Source: KK5 sp034043675
GTDB taxonomy: Bacteria; Pseudomonadota; Gammaproteobacteria; Burkholderiales; Burkholderiaceae_C
Assembly (NCBI RefSeq): GCF_034043675.1
Contig: NZ_JAXCLA010000004.1
Coordinates: 310,001-374,000, forward strand
DNA length: 64,000 nt
Direction of reading: 5' to 3'
Position numbers and translations under genes: made by a program. Every line of letters begins with the position of its first letter. Positions within the stretch are counted from its first letter, which is position 1. Under the pieces are notes generated by a model. It was not told the DNA's origin. It saw nothing but the letters and a program-made list of their open reading frames with translations, and did not search any database. Shown piece after piece: positions 50,249-59,412 of this stretch.

Positions 50249-51457
50249 TCAACCCACCGTCGACAGCACGTCGCCGAAGCCCTCCCACAGCTTGCCGTTG
50301 AAGCGCGAGAGCTGCGCCTGCTTGACGAGCACGTAGTCGCTCGGCGAGCTGTTGAGCATCAGGCCGGGCAGCATCAGCGGCAGCTTCAGCGCCTTGATGC
50401 TGGTGGCCTGGCGCATCAGGTTCTCGCGCGTCAACTCGTTGCCACAGGCCTTCAGGATGTGGACCATCGTCTGCGCCGTCAGGTAGGCGTAGAGGTTGGA
50501 GGCGTCGCGCGGATCGCCCTCGCGGTAGTGGCGTCCCATGAAGGCGCGCCACTCCAGCATGTGCGGGTCGTCCTTCCACTGCGGATCGTTGGGGTCGCGG
50601 TAGTACTGCAGCGTCAGCAGGCCCACCGATTTGTCCAGGCCGGCCGGCGTCAGCACCGCGCCGACCGAGGTGCCGACGTTGTTGACGATGTGCAGCGGCT
50701 TCCAGCCCGAGTCCCAGGCCTTGCGGATCGCCTGGGCGGCGAACTTCGGCGTCGAGATGTTGATGAAGGTATCGGCGCCGGAGCCCTGCAAGCTCAGCAC
50801 CTGCGAGTCGATGGTCGGATCGGTGACCTCGTAGCTGGCCTCGGCCACGATCATCTTCGCCCCGGGTGCGCCCAGGCCTTCCTTGAGGCCGTTCAGCATG
50901 TCCTTGCCGAAGTCGTCGTTCTGGTAGAGCACGGCGATCTTCGCGGCGGGCTTGTTCTTCAGCAGGTAGCGCGCGTAGATCTGGCCCTCGGCGCGGTAGC
51001 TGAGGTTGAAGCCCAGGGTCCACGGGAAGTTCTTCGGGTCGGCCCACTTGCTGGCGCCGCTGGCCACCAGCAGGTGCGGCACCTTCTTCGCATTGACGTA
51101 CTTGTGGATCGCGCTGTTGCCCGCCGTGCCCAAGGTCTGGAACAACGCGAGCACCTCGTCCTGCTCCACCAGCCGGCGTACCTGCTCCACCGTCTTGGGC
51201 GGGCTGTAGCCGTCGTCCAGGCTGATCAGGTTGATGCGGCGGCCGTTGATGCCGCCCTGCTCGTTGAGCATGCGGAAATAGGCCATGTGCAGCTTGCCGA
51301 TCGTGCCGTAGGCCGAGGCCGGGCCGCTGTAGGCCATGGTCTGTCCGAGCTTGATCTCGGCGTCGGTGGCGCCGGGGCCGTACTTCTTCGCGCCCTGCGC
51401 CCAGGCCGTGCTGCCGCCCAGCGCTGTCGCGCCCAGCAAGAGGGTTCTGCGTTTCAT
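50249..51457 (-). CDS. Branched-chain amino-acid-type ABC transporter binding protein
   Basis: This 402-residue LivK-type periplasmic binding protein has a signal peptide (MKRRTLLLGATALGGSTAWA). Mature sequence starts KKYGPGATDAEIKLGQTMAY, then SGPASAYGTIGKLHMAYFRM. EQGGINGRRINLISLDDGYSP is the family signature. The ligand is often a branched-chain or aromatic compound, but this broad family also takes urea and aromatic acids. ATG 51457 (AAAGGAG six bases before) is preferred to ATG 51460. It is the last gene in the order livG-F-H-M-binding protein. Confidence 0.9.
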   Translation of the reverse strand: MKRRTLLLGATALGGSTAWAQGAKKYGPGATDAEIKLGQTMAYSGPASAYGTIGKLHMAYFRMLNEQGGINGRRINLISLDDGYSPPKTVEQVRRLVEQDEVLALFQTLGTAGNSAIHKYVNAKKVPHLLVASGASKWADPKNFPWTLGFNLSYRAEGQIYARYLLKNKPAAKIAVLYQNDDFGKDMLNGLKEGLGAPGAKMIVAEASYEVTDPTIDSQVLSLQGSGADTFINISTPKFAAQAIRKAWDSGWKPLHIVNNVGTSVGAVLTPAGLDKSVGLLTLQYYRDPNDPQWKDDPHMLEWRAFMGRHYREGDPRDASNLYAYLTAQTMVHILKACGNELTRENLMRQATSIKALKLPLMLPGLMLNSSPSDYVLVKQAQLSRFNGKLWEGFGDVLSTVG

Positions 51458-52416
51458 CATCGTCTCCTTTTGCCATCGACAACCACGCGCGCAAGCAGCG
51501 CGCGCACCCCGCCGGCCACGCCGCCCGGCATCAGCACCATGAACACGATAAGCAGCAGCCCGTAGATGGCCCAGGGCGCCGACTTGGAGACGCTCTCGGC
51601 CACGCTGGGCACGAACTGGATGAACAGCGCGCCGTAGATGGCACCTGAGACCGAGGCCAGGCCGCCGATGACGACACCCACCAGCAGGCTGATCGACAGG
51701 AAGACGCCGAAGGAATCCGGCGCCACGAACTGCACGGCGACGGCGCCCAGCGCGCCGGCGATGCCCGTGTAGAGCGCCGATACGCCGAAGGTCAGCGTCT
51801 TCACCATCGCCGTGTCCACACCCATCGCCCGCGCGGCGATCGGCTGGTCGCGGATGGCCACCATCGCGCGGCCGATGCGCCCGTCCAGCAGGTTGGCGGC
51901 CAGCTGGAACAGCACGACCAGCCAGGCCAGCACGACGAAGTACAGCCACTGGTCCTGGCTCAGCGGCAGGCCTTCCGGCGGGTCGGGCTTGGTCAAGGTC
52001 ACGCCCATCGCGCCGCCGGTCCAGGGCTCCAGGCCCTTGTACTTCAGGATCTGCGGCATCGCCACGCCCAGCGCGAAGGTGGCGAGCGACAGGTACAAGC
52101 CCTCCAGCCGCAGCGCCGGCAGGCCGAACAGGAAGCCGGCGATGCCACACACGGCGCCGGCCACCGGCACCACGGCCCAGTACGGCAGGCCGAACCGGTC
52201 CATCAGCACCGCCGCCGTGTAGGCACCGATCGCATAGAAGGCGCCGTGGCCCAGGGAGATCTGGCCGTTGAAGCCGGTCAGCATGTTCAGCCCCAGCAGC
52301 GCGATGGCGTAGACCAGCACCATCGTCAGCTGGAACACGCGGTAGTTGCTGACAAGGAAGGGCAGCACGCAAGCCAGCGCGATGAAGAGGATCGGTAGGA
52401 AGCGCTGCAGCTTCAT
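51457..52416 (-). CDS. Branched-chain-type ABC transporter permease, LivM
   Basis: This 319-residue permease has about nine or ten hydrophobic helices. It carries LLGLNMLTGFNGQISLGHGA and the later VAIRDQPIAARAMGVDTAMV, which is the LivM-family cytoplasmic contact. It is 1 bp downstream of livH and its stop overlaps the binding-protein start. It works with LivH as a heterodimer in the inner membrane. Confidence 0.92.
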   Translation of the reverse strand: MKLQRFLPILFIALACVLPFLVSNYRVFQLTMVLVYAIALLGLNMLTGFNGQISLGHGAFYAIGAYTAAVLMDRFGLPYWAVVPVAGAVCGIAGFLFGLPALRLEGLYLSLATFALGVAMPQILKYKGLEPWTGGAMGVTLTKPDPPEGLPLSQDQWLYFVVLAWLVVLFQLAANLLDGRIGRAMVAIRDQPIAARAMGVDTAMVKTLTFGVSALYTGIAGALGAVAVQFVAPDSFGVFLSISLLVGVVIGGLASVSGAIYGALFIQFVPSVAESVSKSAPWAIYGLLLIVFMVLMPGGVAGGVRALLARVVVDGKRRR

Positions 52417-52417
52417 C

Positions 52418-53296
52418 TCAGACCCTGGTCACGTGCACGCGGCCGAACAGGCCTTGCGGCCGGATCACCAGCACGCCGACGATCAGCACCAGCGCCACCG
52501 TCAGCTTCAGCTCGGTGCCCAGCAGCATGCCGACGACGTTCTCCAGCACGCCGACGATGAAGCCCCCCAGCACCGCGCCGCCGGGGCTGTCGATGCCGCC
52601 CAGCAGCGCCGCCGCGAACGCGTACAGCAGGATGCCGGACATCATGTTCGGCTCCAGGAACACCGTCGGTGCGATCATCATCCCGGCCACCGCCCCGATC
52701 GCACCGGCCAGGCCCCAGCCCAGCGCCAGCATCCAGCCGACGCGGATGCCCACAAGCCGGCTCGACTGCGGGTTCTGCGCCGCGGCGCGCATCGCCAGGC
52801 CCAGCGGCGTGAAGCGGAAGAACACGAACAGCAGCGCCAGCACGACGAGCGTGATCGCGATCGAGCCCAGCTCGTGCGAGGACACGTAGGAGTTGCCGAA
52901 CGGCGGCTCGGCCGGAAACGGGCTCGGAAAGGGCTGGATCGCGTAGCCGAAGATCCAGCCCGCGATGCTGTTGAAGATCACCAGCAGGCCGATGAAGACG
53001 ATCACCACGGCCAGGATGGGCGCGTCGTCCACCAGGCGCACGATCAGCCGCTCGACCAGCACGCCCAGCACGAAGGCGCCGGCCGCTGTGATGAAGAAGG
53101 CCGCCCAGTACGGCACGCCGGCCTGCAGCAGGCTCCAGCAGATGTAGGTGGCGAACATGGCGAGCTCGCCCTGCGCGAAGTTCACCAGATGCGTGGCCTG
53201 GTAGATCATCACCAGGGCCAGCGCCATGCTGGCATAGATGCCGCCGGTGGCAAGGCCCGCGATGACCTGATGCAGGAGCACGTTGCCCATCGCCAT
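52418..53296 (-). CDS. Branched-chain-type ABC transporter permease, LivH
   Basis: This 292-residue permease has TM helices and LLHQVIAGLATGGIYASMAL, ALALVMIYQATHLVNFAQGE, the LivH N-terminal motif. It pairs with LivM. Its end is 1 bp before livM and its start overlaps the livF stop by one base (TGATG-type). The tail RPQGLFGRVHVTRV is charged and ends at the membrane, as usual. Confidence 0.92.
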   Translation of the reverse strand: MAMGNVLLHQVIAGLATGGIYASMALALVMIYQATHLVNFAQGELAMFATYICWSLLQAGVPYWAAFFITAAGAFVLGVLVERLIVRLVDDAPILAVVIVFIGLLVIFNSIAGWIFGYAIQPFPSPFPAEPPFGNSYVSSHELGSIAITLVVLALLFVFFRFTPLGLAMRAAAQNPQSSRLVGIRVGWMLALGWGLAGAIGAVAGMMIAPTVFLEPNMMSGILLYAFAAALLGGIDSPGGAVLGGFIVGVLENVVGMLLGTELKLTVALVLIVGVLVIRPQGLFGRVHVTRV

Positions 53297-54018
53297 CAGC
53301 TCCCCAGGTAGGCGCGGCGCACCGCCTCGTCGCCCGCGACCTGCGTCGCCGTGCCAGTCATCACGACCCGGCCCGTCTCCAGCAGGCAGGCCTGCTGCGC
53401 CAGGCGCAGGGCCAGCGCCGCGTTCTGCTCGACCAGCAGCATGGCCATGCCCTCCGTCCTGTTGATGCTCGCGAGGATCTCGAACAGCTCCTGCACGATC
53501 AGCGGCGCGAGGCCGAACGAAGGCTCGTCCAGCAGCAGCAGGCGCGGCCGCAGCATCAGCGCGCGCGACACCGCCAGCATCTGCTGCTCGCCGCCCGACA
53601 GGGTGCCGGCCTGCTGGCGCCGGCGCTCCTTCAGCCGCGGGAAGTAGCCGAACACGCGCTCGTAGTCCTGCGCCACCTGCGCCTTGTCGCGCCGCGTGTA
53701 GGCGCCCAGGCGCAGGTTCTCGTCGACGCTCAGCTCGGCGAAGGTGCCGCGCCCGTCGGGCACGTGGGCTACGCCCAGGCGCACGATGCTTTCGGTCGGC
53801 AGCGCCTCGATGCGGCAGCCGTCCAGCGTGATCTCGCCGCGCGTGCGAGCGAGCATGCCGCAGACGGCCCGCAAGGTCGTCGTCTTGCCGGCCCCGTTGG
53901 CGCCGAGCAGGGTCGTCACGCCGCCGCGCTCGACCTTGAAGTCGATGCCGTGCAGCACCTGCGTGGCGCCGTACTGCGCATGCAGGCCGCGCACTTCGAG
54001 CAGCGGCGCCTCGTTCAT
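53296..54018 (-). CDS. Branched-chain-type ABC transporter ATP-binding protein, LivF
   Basis: This 240-residue ATPase begins APLLEVRGLHAQYGATQVLH. It has Walker A GANGAGKTTTLRAVCG, signature LSGGEQQMLAVSRALM, Walker B LLLLDEPSFGLAPL and VEQNAALALRLAQQACLLET. The LivF subgroup lacks extra C-terminal sequence. It overlaps livG by 4 bp at its start. It works as a heterodimer with LivG. Confidence 0.93.
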   Translation of the reverse strand: MNEAPLLEVRGLHAQYGATQVLHGIDFKVERGGVTTLLGANGAGKTTTLRAVCGMLARTRGEITLDGCRIEALPTESIVRLGVAHVPDGRGTFAELSVDENLRLGAYTRRDKAQVAQDYERVFGYFPRLKERRRQQAGTLSGGEQQMLAVSRALMLRPRLLLLDEPSFGLAPLIVQELFEILASINRTEGMAMLLVEQNAALALRLAQQACLLETGRVVMTGTATQVAGDEAVRRAYLGS

Positions 54019-54773
54019 GGCGCGTTCCCCAGATAGGCCTTCACCAGCTCGGCGTCATGCCGCACCTCATCGGGCGTGCCATCGGCAATCTTGCGTCCGA
54101 AATTCAGCGCCACGACCTGGTCCGAGATCCGCATCACCAGGTTCATGTGGTGCTCGACCAGCAGCAGGCTCAGCGAGAGGCGCTCGCGGATGCCGCGCAG
54201 CAGCTCCATCAGGCCGCCCACCTCCTCGTGATTCAGCCCGCCGGCCGGCTCGTCCAGCAGCAGCAGCTTCGGCCGGCTGGCCAGCGCGCGGCCGAGTTCC
54301 ACGCGCTTGAGCGTGCCGAAGGGCAGGTCCGCCACGCGGCGCCCGGCCACCGGCCCCAGCTCCAGCAGCTCGACGATTTCGTCCGCCTGCGCCGCCAGCG
54401 CGCGCTCCTGCGCCCTCACCCGCGGCAGGCGCAGCGCATGGGCGACGAAGCCGCCGGCCGCGCGGCTGTGCGCGCCCAGCAGGATGTTCTGCCGCACGCT
54501 CATCGTGCGGAACAGCGCCAGGTTCTGGAAGGTGCGTGCGATGCCCAGCGCGGCGATGCCGTGAGCCGGCGTGCGCAGCAGCGAGCGGCCTTCGAAGAGA
54601 ATGTCGCCCTCGTCGCAGCGATACAGGCGAGAGAGGCAGTTGAACAAGGTCGTCTTGCCCGCGCCGTTGGGGCCGATCAAGCCCACGATGCGGCCCGCCG
54701 CCGCGCTGAACGAGACCCGATCCAGCGCAGTGATGCCACCGAAGCGCACCGTCAGGTCGCGCACCTCCAGCAT
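54015..54773 (-). CDS. Branched-chain-type ABC transporter ATP-binding protein, LivG
   Basis: This 252-residue ATPase starts MLEVRDLTVRFGGITALDRV, the family start, so I use ATG 54773 rather than an open-frame extension reaching 54911, which would add 46 residues and no known domain. It has Walker A GPNGAGKTTLFNCLSR, FQNLALFRTMSVRQNILLGA, Walker B LLLLDEPAGGLNHEE and VEHHMNLVMRISDQV. LivG is the first gene of the operon and is divergent from the DMT gene over 111 bp, where its promoter must lie. Confidence 0.9.
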   Translation of the reverse strand: MLEVRDLTVRFGGITALDRVSFSAAAGRIVGLIGPNGAGKTTLFNCLSRLYRCDEGDILFEGRSLLRTPAHGIAALGIARTFQNLALFRTMSVRQNILLGAHSRAAGGFVAHALRLPRVRAQERALAAQADEIVELLELGPVAGRRVADLPFGTLKRVELGRALASRPKLLLLDEPAGGLNHEEVGGLMELLRGIRERLSLSLLLVEHHMNLVMRISDQVVALNFGRKIADGTPDEVRHDAELVKAYLGNAP

Positions 54774-54884
54774 CGGGGCAGGATGCGTGTCGATGGCCGT
54801 CTCCTCCAGCTCGTTCTTTTGTAAAGCAACGTTAACGCGACCGCCGACGCTTCCTATCGGTCCTTTCCCTATGATCCCTGCCCG

Positions 54885-55781
54885 ATGTCCGAAGCCCTCA
54901 CCAAGCCCCACCCTCCGCTGCTCGCCTATGGCTGCCTGGCGCTGAGCACCACCATCGTCGGCAGCTACCTGGGTCTGTCCAAGCTGCTGGTGCTGGTGTT
55001 CCCGGTCTTCCTGCTGGCCGGCCTGCGCTTCGGCATCGCCGCGCTGATGATGCTGGGCTGGCTGCGCAAGGGCCCGGAGGAGGCACCTCTCGACGCGCGC
55101 TCGCGCTGGCTACTGTTCGTGGAGTCCTTCCTCGGCAACTTCCTGTTCTCGATCTGCCTGCTGTTCGGGGTCAGGCAATGCTCGGCCGTGGCGGCCGGCG
55201 TGATCATGGCCGGCATCCCGGCAGCGGTGGCGCTATTGAGCTTCGTGCTGCTGCGCGAGCGGATCGCACCACGCGTGCTGCTGGGCATCGCGCTGGGCGT
55301 GGCCGGCATCGCGCTGGTGGCGCTGCACAAGGCCGACGGCGCCTCCGGCGGCGGCACGACGCCGCTGGGCGCGCTGCTGCTGGTCGGCGCGGTGTTCTGC
55401 GAGGCCAGCTACGTCGTCATCGGCAAGAAGCTCACCGCGCATCTGAGCCCGAAGCGCATCAGCGCGCTGATCAATCTATGGGGCCTGGTGCTGGTCGCGC
55501 CTTTTGCCATCTGGCAGGGCATCAGCTTCGACTACGCCGCCGTGCACGCCCCGATGTGGGCGCTGCTGCTGTTCTACGCCGGCGCAGCCAGCATGCTGAC
55601 CGTCTGGCTCTGGATGACCGGCCTGAAGCGCGTGCCCGCGGCGCGGGCCGGCGTGTTCATGGTCTTCCTGCCGATCGCCACCGGCCTCGTCGGCCTGCTG
55701 CTCGGCGAGACGCTGAGCCTCACGCAGGCGCTGGCCTATGCGATGGCGCTGGCCGGCGTCGTGCTGGCCACCACGGCATAA
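54885..55781 (+). CDS. DMT/EamA-family transporter
   Basis: This 298-residue drug/metabolite transporter has about ten membrane helices and two EamA repeats. The first repeat ends with MAGIPAAVALLSFVLLRERI, the second with VFMVFLPIATGLVGLLLGET, which carry the glutamate-containing helix end typical of EamA. It probably exports an amino acid or other small metabolite. It starts with ATG 54885, divergent from livG. The 65-bp gap downstream holds no terminator that I can see. Confidence 0.88.
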   Translation: MSEALTKPHPPLLAYGCLALSTTIVGSYLGLSKLLVLVFPVFLLAGLRFGIAALMMLGWLRKGPEEAPLDARSRWLLFVESFLGNFLFSICLLFGVRQCSAVAAGVIMAGIPAAVALLSFVLLRERIAPRVLLGIALGVAGIALVALHKADGASGGGTTPLGALLLVGAVFCEASYVVIGKKLTAHLSPKRISALINLWGLVLVAPFAIWQGISFDYAAVHAPMWALLLFYAGAASMLTVWLWMTGLKRVPAARAGVFMVFLPIATGLVGLLLGETLSLTQALAYAMALAGVVLATTA

Positions 55782-55845
55782 CTTCAGAACGAAAAGCTAT
55801 GGCCCGCGGCGCCGGCCGCCCGACCCCTTGACCTACGATCTCGCG

Positions 55846-56721
55846 ATGCTCCCTCCCCCACTGATTCCCGACCACCCGCTGAGCGATGCCGAAGACCTGG
55901 CCCGCTGGCAGGCCTGGGTCGCCCGCTTCGCCGAGATGCTCGGCGCGCCGGCCACCGCACCGCCCAAGCTGGAGCCGCAGACCGGCGGCCATTGCCTCGT
56001 CTTCGCCCCGCATCCGGACGACGAATGCATCGTCGGCGCCCTGCCGCTGCGCCTGCAGCGCGAGGCCGGCTGGCGCGTCACCAACGTCGCCGTCACCCTG
56101 GGCAGCAACAAGGCCCGCCGGGCCGAGCGCTGGGCCGAGCTGGAAGCCGCCTGCGCCGTGCTGGGCTTCGCCAACATCCGCCTGCGCGAGGACGGCTTCG
56201 AGACCGTCAAGCCCGAGACCGCCGCGCAGCAGCCCGCGCTGTGGGCCGAGCAGGTCCAGGCCGTCGCCGCGCTGCTGAAGGCCGAACGGCCGGCGCTGAT
56301 CCTGCTGCCGCACGAGCACGACGGCAACGCGACGCACATCGGCGTGCATCAGCTGGTGATGGATGCGCTGGCAGCCGCAGGCGTTCAAACAGTGGTCGCC
56401 CAGACCGAGTTCTGGAGCACCCAGCCGGCGCCGAACTGGATGGTCGAGACCTCCGCCGCCGACACCGCACGCCTGATCCAGGCCCTGGCGCGTCACGTCG
56501 GTGAAGTGCAGCGCAACCCGTACCACCACCGCCTCCCCGCCTTCATGGCCGACAACGTTCGCCGCGGCGGCGAGCTGATCGCCGGCGCCGGCAGCGCGGT
56601 GCCCGACTACGCCTTCGCCACGCTGTACCGCCTGAGCCTGTGGCGCGACGGCCGCGAGCATGAGCTGCCGGCACGCCTGTGCCCGGCCAGCCTCGCATTG
56701 CAAACCTCCTGGTTCCTGTGA
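55846..56721 (+). CDS. PIG-L family deacetylase
   Basis: This 291-residue PIG-L/LmbE-type enzyme has zinc motif FAPHPDDECIVGALPLRL (HPDDE) and a second site HEHDGNATHIGVHQLVMDAL (HxxH). The family removes N-acetyl groups from N-acetylglucosamine-containing lipids, mycothiol precursors or antibiotic intermediates. I start at ATG 55846. The AstE-like gene starts 2 bp after its stop, so the two are co-expressed and may act on the same acylated compound. There is no signal peptide, so it is cytoplasmic. Confidence 0.87.
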   Translation: MLPPPLIPDHPLSDAEDLARWQAWVARFAEMLGAPATAPPKLEPQTGGHCLVFAPHPDDECIVGALPLRLQREAGWRVTNVAVTLGSNKARRAERWAELEAACAVLGFANIRLREDGFETVKPETAAQQPALWAEQVQAVAALLKAERPALILLPHEHDGNATHIGVHQLVMDALAAAGVQTVVAQTEFWSTQPAPNWMVETSAADTARLIQALARHVGEVQRNPYHHRLPAFMADNVRRGGELIAGAGSAVPDYAFATLYRLSLWRDGREHELPARLCPASLALQTSWFL

Positions 56722-56723
56722 AC

Positions 56724-57704
56724 ATGACGACTCACCCCACCCACCTGCGCCTGCACCAATTCGCCGGCTTCCAACCTGGCCCGAAGCTGCTCGTCTCGGC
56801 CGCCGTGCACGGCAACGAGGTCAGTGGCATCGCCGCGATCCGCCGCGTGATCGAGCAGCTCGACAGCGGCGCGCTGACCTTGCTCAAGGGCAGCGTCACC
56901 TTCATCCCCGTCGTCAACGAACTGGCGAACCGGCTCGGCCGCCGCGAAGGTGACCGCAACCTGAACCGCAACATGCGGCCGCCGGTGATCCCGCAGGATT
57001 TCGAGGACCGCATCAACACGCAGCTGTGCCCGCAACTGGCCGCTTGCGACGTGCTGCTGGACCTGCACTCGTTCCAGGGCCAGGGCAAGCCCTTCGCGAT
57101 GCTGGGCCCGCGCAACAACGACGGCGCGCTGGAACCCTTCATGCACGCCGAGGCCGAAGGCCGGCTGGCGCTGAGCGTGGGCACCGAGCGCATCGTCGAG
57201 GGCTGGCTGTCGACCTACGCCCTGGGCCTTGCGCGGCGCGCGGAGCGCACCGGCGATGGCTCGCGCCGCGCCAGCCTGCAGCAGGACCCGCACTACGGCG
57301 TCGGCACGACCGAGTACAAGCGCTCGCAGCGCGGCTACGGCATCACGCTCGAGTGCGGCCAGCATGCCGACCCCGAGGCGCCCGAGTTCGCCTACCAGGC
57401 GATCCTGCGCGTGATGGCCCTGCTGGGCCTGATCGCCCCCGAGGCCGCGACGCCGCGGCCGGCCGGCAAGCCCGAACTGCTGCAGCTCTACGAAGTGATC
57501 GACCGCGAGCACGAGGGCGACAGCTTCGAGCACGCCTGGGCCAGCTTCGACGAAGTCACCAAGGGCCAGCGCATCGGCACCCGCGCCAGCGGCGAGCCGG
57601 TGCTCGCGCCGGACGATGGCCGCATCGTCTTCCCCGCCGCCAATGCCACACCGGGCTCGGAGTGGTTTTACCTGGCGCGGGCAAGCGATCGACAAATCGG
57701 CTAA
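56724..57704 (+). CDS. Second AstE/aspartoacylase-family zinc hydrolase
   Basis: This 326-residue enzyme shows the zinc motif SAAVHGNEVSGIAA (His29, Glu32), then DLHSFQGQGKPF (His115) and the catalytic Glu in GYGITLECGQHADPEAPEFA. The C-terminus (EVTKGQRIGTRASGEPVLAP, FPAANATPGSEWFYLARA) is a small beta domain as in succinylglutamate desuccinylase. The family cleaves acyl-amino acids. It starts at ATG 56724 and is coupled to the PIG-L deacetylase. The start at 56679 suggested by the open frame would overlap the deacetylase by 43 bp, so I reject it. Confidence 0.87.
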   Translation: MTTHPTHLRLHQFAGFQPGPKLLVSAAVHGNEVSGIAAIRRVIEQLDSGALTLLKGSVTFIPVVNELANRLGRREGDRNLNRNMRPPVIPQDFEDRINTQLCPQLAACDVLLDLHSFQGQGKPFAMLGPRNNDGALEPFMHAEAEGRLALSVGTERIVEGWLSTYALGLARRAERTGDGSRRASLQQDPHYGVGTTEYKRSQRGYGITLECGQHADPEAPEFAYQAILRVMALLGLIAPEAATPRPAGKPELLQLYEVIDREHEGDSFEHAWASFDEVTKGQRIGTRASGEPVLAPDDGRIVFPAANATPGSEWFYLARASDRQIG

Positions 57705-57715
57705 GGTCCTGCCTC

Positions 57716-58363
57716 ATGAAGATCGATTTCGTTTCCGACGTTTCCTGCCCCTGGTGCATCATCGGCCTGAAGTCCCTGGAGCAGGCGCTCGAGCGCTTGC
57801 CCGAGCTGAAGGCCGAGCTGCACTTCCAGCCCTTCGAGCTGAACCCGAAGATGGGCCCCGAGGGCCAGGACATCGAAGAGCACCTGGCGCAGAAGTACGG
57901 CGCCAGCGCCGCGCAGACGCAGGCCTCGCGCGAGAACATCCGCCAGCGCGGCGAGGCGCTGGGCTTCCGCTTCGACATGGGCGCCCGCAGCCGCATCTAC
58001 AACACCTTCGACGCGCACCGCCTGCTGCACTGGGCCGGCACGCTGGGCGCCGCGCAGCAGCGCGCGCTGAAGCTGGCGCTGTTCGATGCCTACTTCAGCC
58101 GTGGCCTGGATCCGTCGGACCACGCGGTGCTGGTGAAGATGGCCGGTGAAGCCGGCCTCGACATGACGGCAGCACAAGCGGTGCTGGACGACAGCCAGGC
58201 CTACGCCAGCGACGTGCGCGAGGCCGAGGCCTTCTGGCAGCAGAACGGCATCAACTCCGTGCCGGCGATCATCATCAACGACCGCCACCTGATCCAGGGC
58301 GGCCAGCCGCCCGAGGTGTTCGAACGCGCGCTGCGTCAACTGGCGGAACAAGAGACAGCCTGA
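57716..58363 (+). CDS. DsbA-family oxidoreductase, FrnE-like
   Basis: This 215-residue thioredoxin-fold protein has FVSDVSCPWCIIGLKSLEQA with the CxxC redox centre (CPWC) near residue 11. NTFDAHRLLHWAG and NGINSVPAIIINDRHLIQGG, the cis-Pro loop, mark the DsbA/FrnE subgroup. It has no signal peptide, so it is cytoplasmic, where FrnE proteins act as disulfide isomerases or stress-linked oxidoreductases. It is 11 bp after the AstE-like gene. Confidence 0.88.
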   Translation: MKIDFVSDVSCPWCIIGLKSLEQALERLPELKAELHFQPFELNPKMGPEGQDIEEHLAQKYGASAAQTQASRENIRQRGEALGFRFDMGARSRIYNTFDAHRLLHWAGTLGAAQQRALKLALFDAYFSRGLDPSDHAVLVKMAGEAGLDMTAAQAVLDDSQAYASDVREAEAFWQQNGINSVPAIIINDRHLIQGGQPPEVFERALRQLAEQETA

Positions 58364-58403
58364 GTCACAATCGCGCCCTTGTTTTGATGCGCGACTGACC
58401 CGG

Positions 58404-59402
58404 ATGTTCAAGAACCTGACCGTTTACCGCCTGGGCGCCGACTGGCAGCCCAGCCGCGAGGATGTTGAAACCGCACTGGCCAAGGGCCAGTTCCTGCCCT
58501 GCGGCCCCAGCGAGCCGCTGGCCGTGGGCTGGGTGCCGCCGCGCGGCATCGAGCATGCGCCGCTCGTCGAGGTGATCGACGGCCACCTGCACCTGAAACT
58601 GCAGATCGAGTCCAAGGTGCTGCCCGGTTCCGTCGTCAAGGAGCGCGTGGACGAGATCGCCGCCGAGATCGAGGAGCAGACCGGCCGCAAGCCCGGCAAG
58701 AAGGCGATGAAGGACCTGAAGGAGCAGGCGACGCACGAGCTGCTGCCGCTGTGCTTCAAGAAGCGCAGCGCCGTGCGCATCTGGATCGCGCCGGCCCAGC
58801 GCCTGCTGATGATCGACGCCTCCAGCCCCGCGCGCTGCGAGGAGGTCGTGAGCCTGCTGGTGAAGACGCTCGACGGCATGGCCCTGCACCTGGTGCAGAC
58901 GGCCGAGGCGCCCTCCACCTGCATGGCCGCCTGGCTGATGGACGGCGTGCCGCCCGAGGGTTTCACGATCGACCGCGAGTGCGAGCTGAAGAGCGAAGAC
59001 GAGATGAAGTCCGCCGTGCGCTACGCCCGCCACGCGCTGGACATCGACGAGGTGCGCCAGCATCTGCAGGCCGGCAAGCGCCCGACCCGCCTGGCCATGA
59101 GCTACAAGGACCGCGTCAGCTTCATGCTGACCGACACCTTGCAGCTCAAGAAGATCGCCTTCCTGGACCTGGTGTTCGAAGGCCACGAGAAGGTCGAGAA
59201 GGACGAGCAGTTCGACGCCGACGCGGTCATCGCCAGCGGCGAGCTGGGCGAGCTGATCCCGGCGCTGATCGAAGGCCTGGGCGGCGAGCACGACTTCTTC
59301 GCTGCCGGTGCGGCGCTCGCCGCGACAGCGGCACCCGCGCCTGCAGTGGACGCGCCGGCCGGCGAAGCCCCGGTGCTGGCCGAAGCCGCGCCCTGGGACT
59401 GA
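58404..59402 (+). CDS. rdgC: Recombination-associated protein RdgC
   Basis: RdgC binds DNA as a ring-shaped dimer and inhibits RecA-mediated strand exchange. The 332-residue protein is a bit longer than E. coli RdgC (303); the extra length is an Ala/Pro-rich tail after residue 295. Family signatures: MFKNLTVYRLGADW, FLPCGPSEPLAVGWVPPRG, LHLKLQIESKVLPGSVVKER, then RLAMSYKDRVSFMLTDTLQL and LKKIAFLDLVFEGHEKVEKD. It is convergent with the LysR gene, 10 bp apart. The sequence is intact. Confidence 0.95.
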   Translation: MFKNLTVYRLGADWQPSREDVETALAKGQFLPCGPSEPLAVGWVPPRGIEHAPLVEVIDGHLHLKLQIESKVLPGSVVKERVDEIAAEIEEQTGRKPGKKAMKDLKEQATHELLPLCFKKRSAVRIWIAPAQRLLMIDASSPARCEEVVSLLVKTLDGMALHLVQTAEAPSTCMAAWLMDGVPPEGFTIDRECELKSEDEMKSAVRYARHALDIDEVRQHLQAGKRPTRLAMSYKDRVSFMLTDTLQLKKIAFLDLVFEGHEKVEKDEQFDADAVIASGELGELIPALIEGLGGEHDFFAAGAALAATAAPAPAVDAPAGEAPVLAEAAPWD

Positions 59403-59412
59403 TTCAGCCCCC

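Noticed and set aside
54774..54911. N-terminal extension of LivG by 46 residues
   Set aside because: The family start MLEVRDL is at 54773. The extension overlaps the divergent DMT gene start and has no ribosome site or domain.
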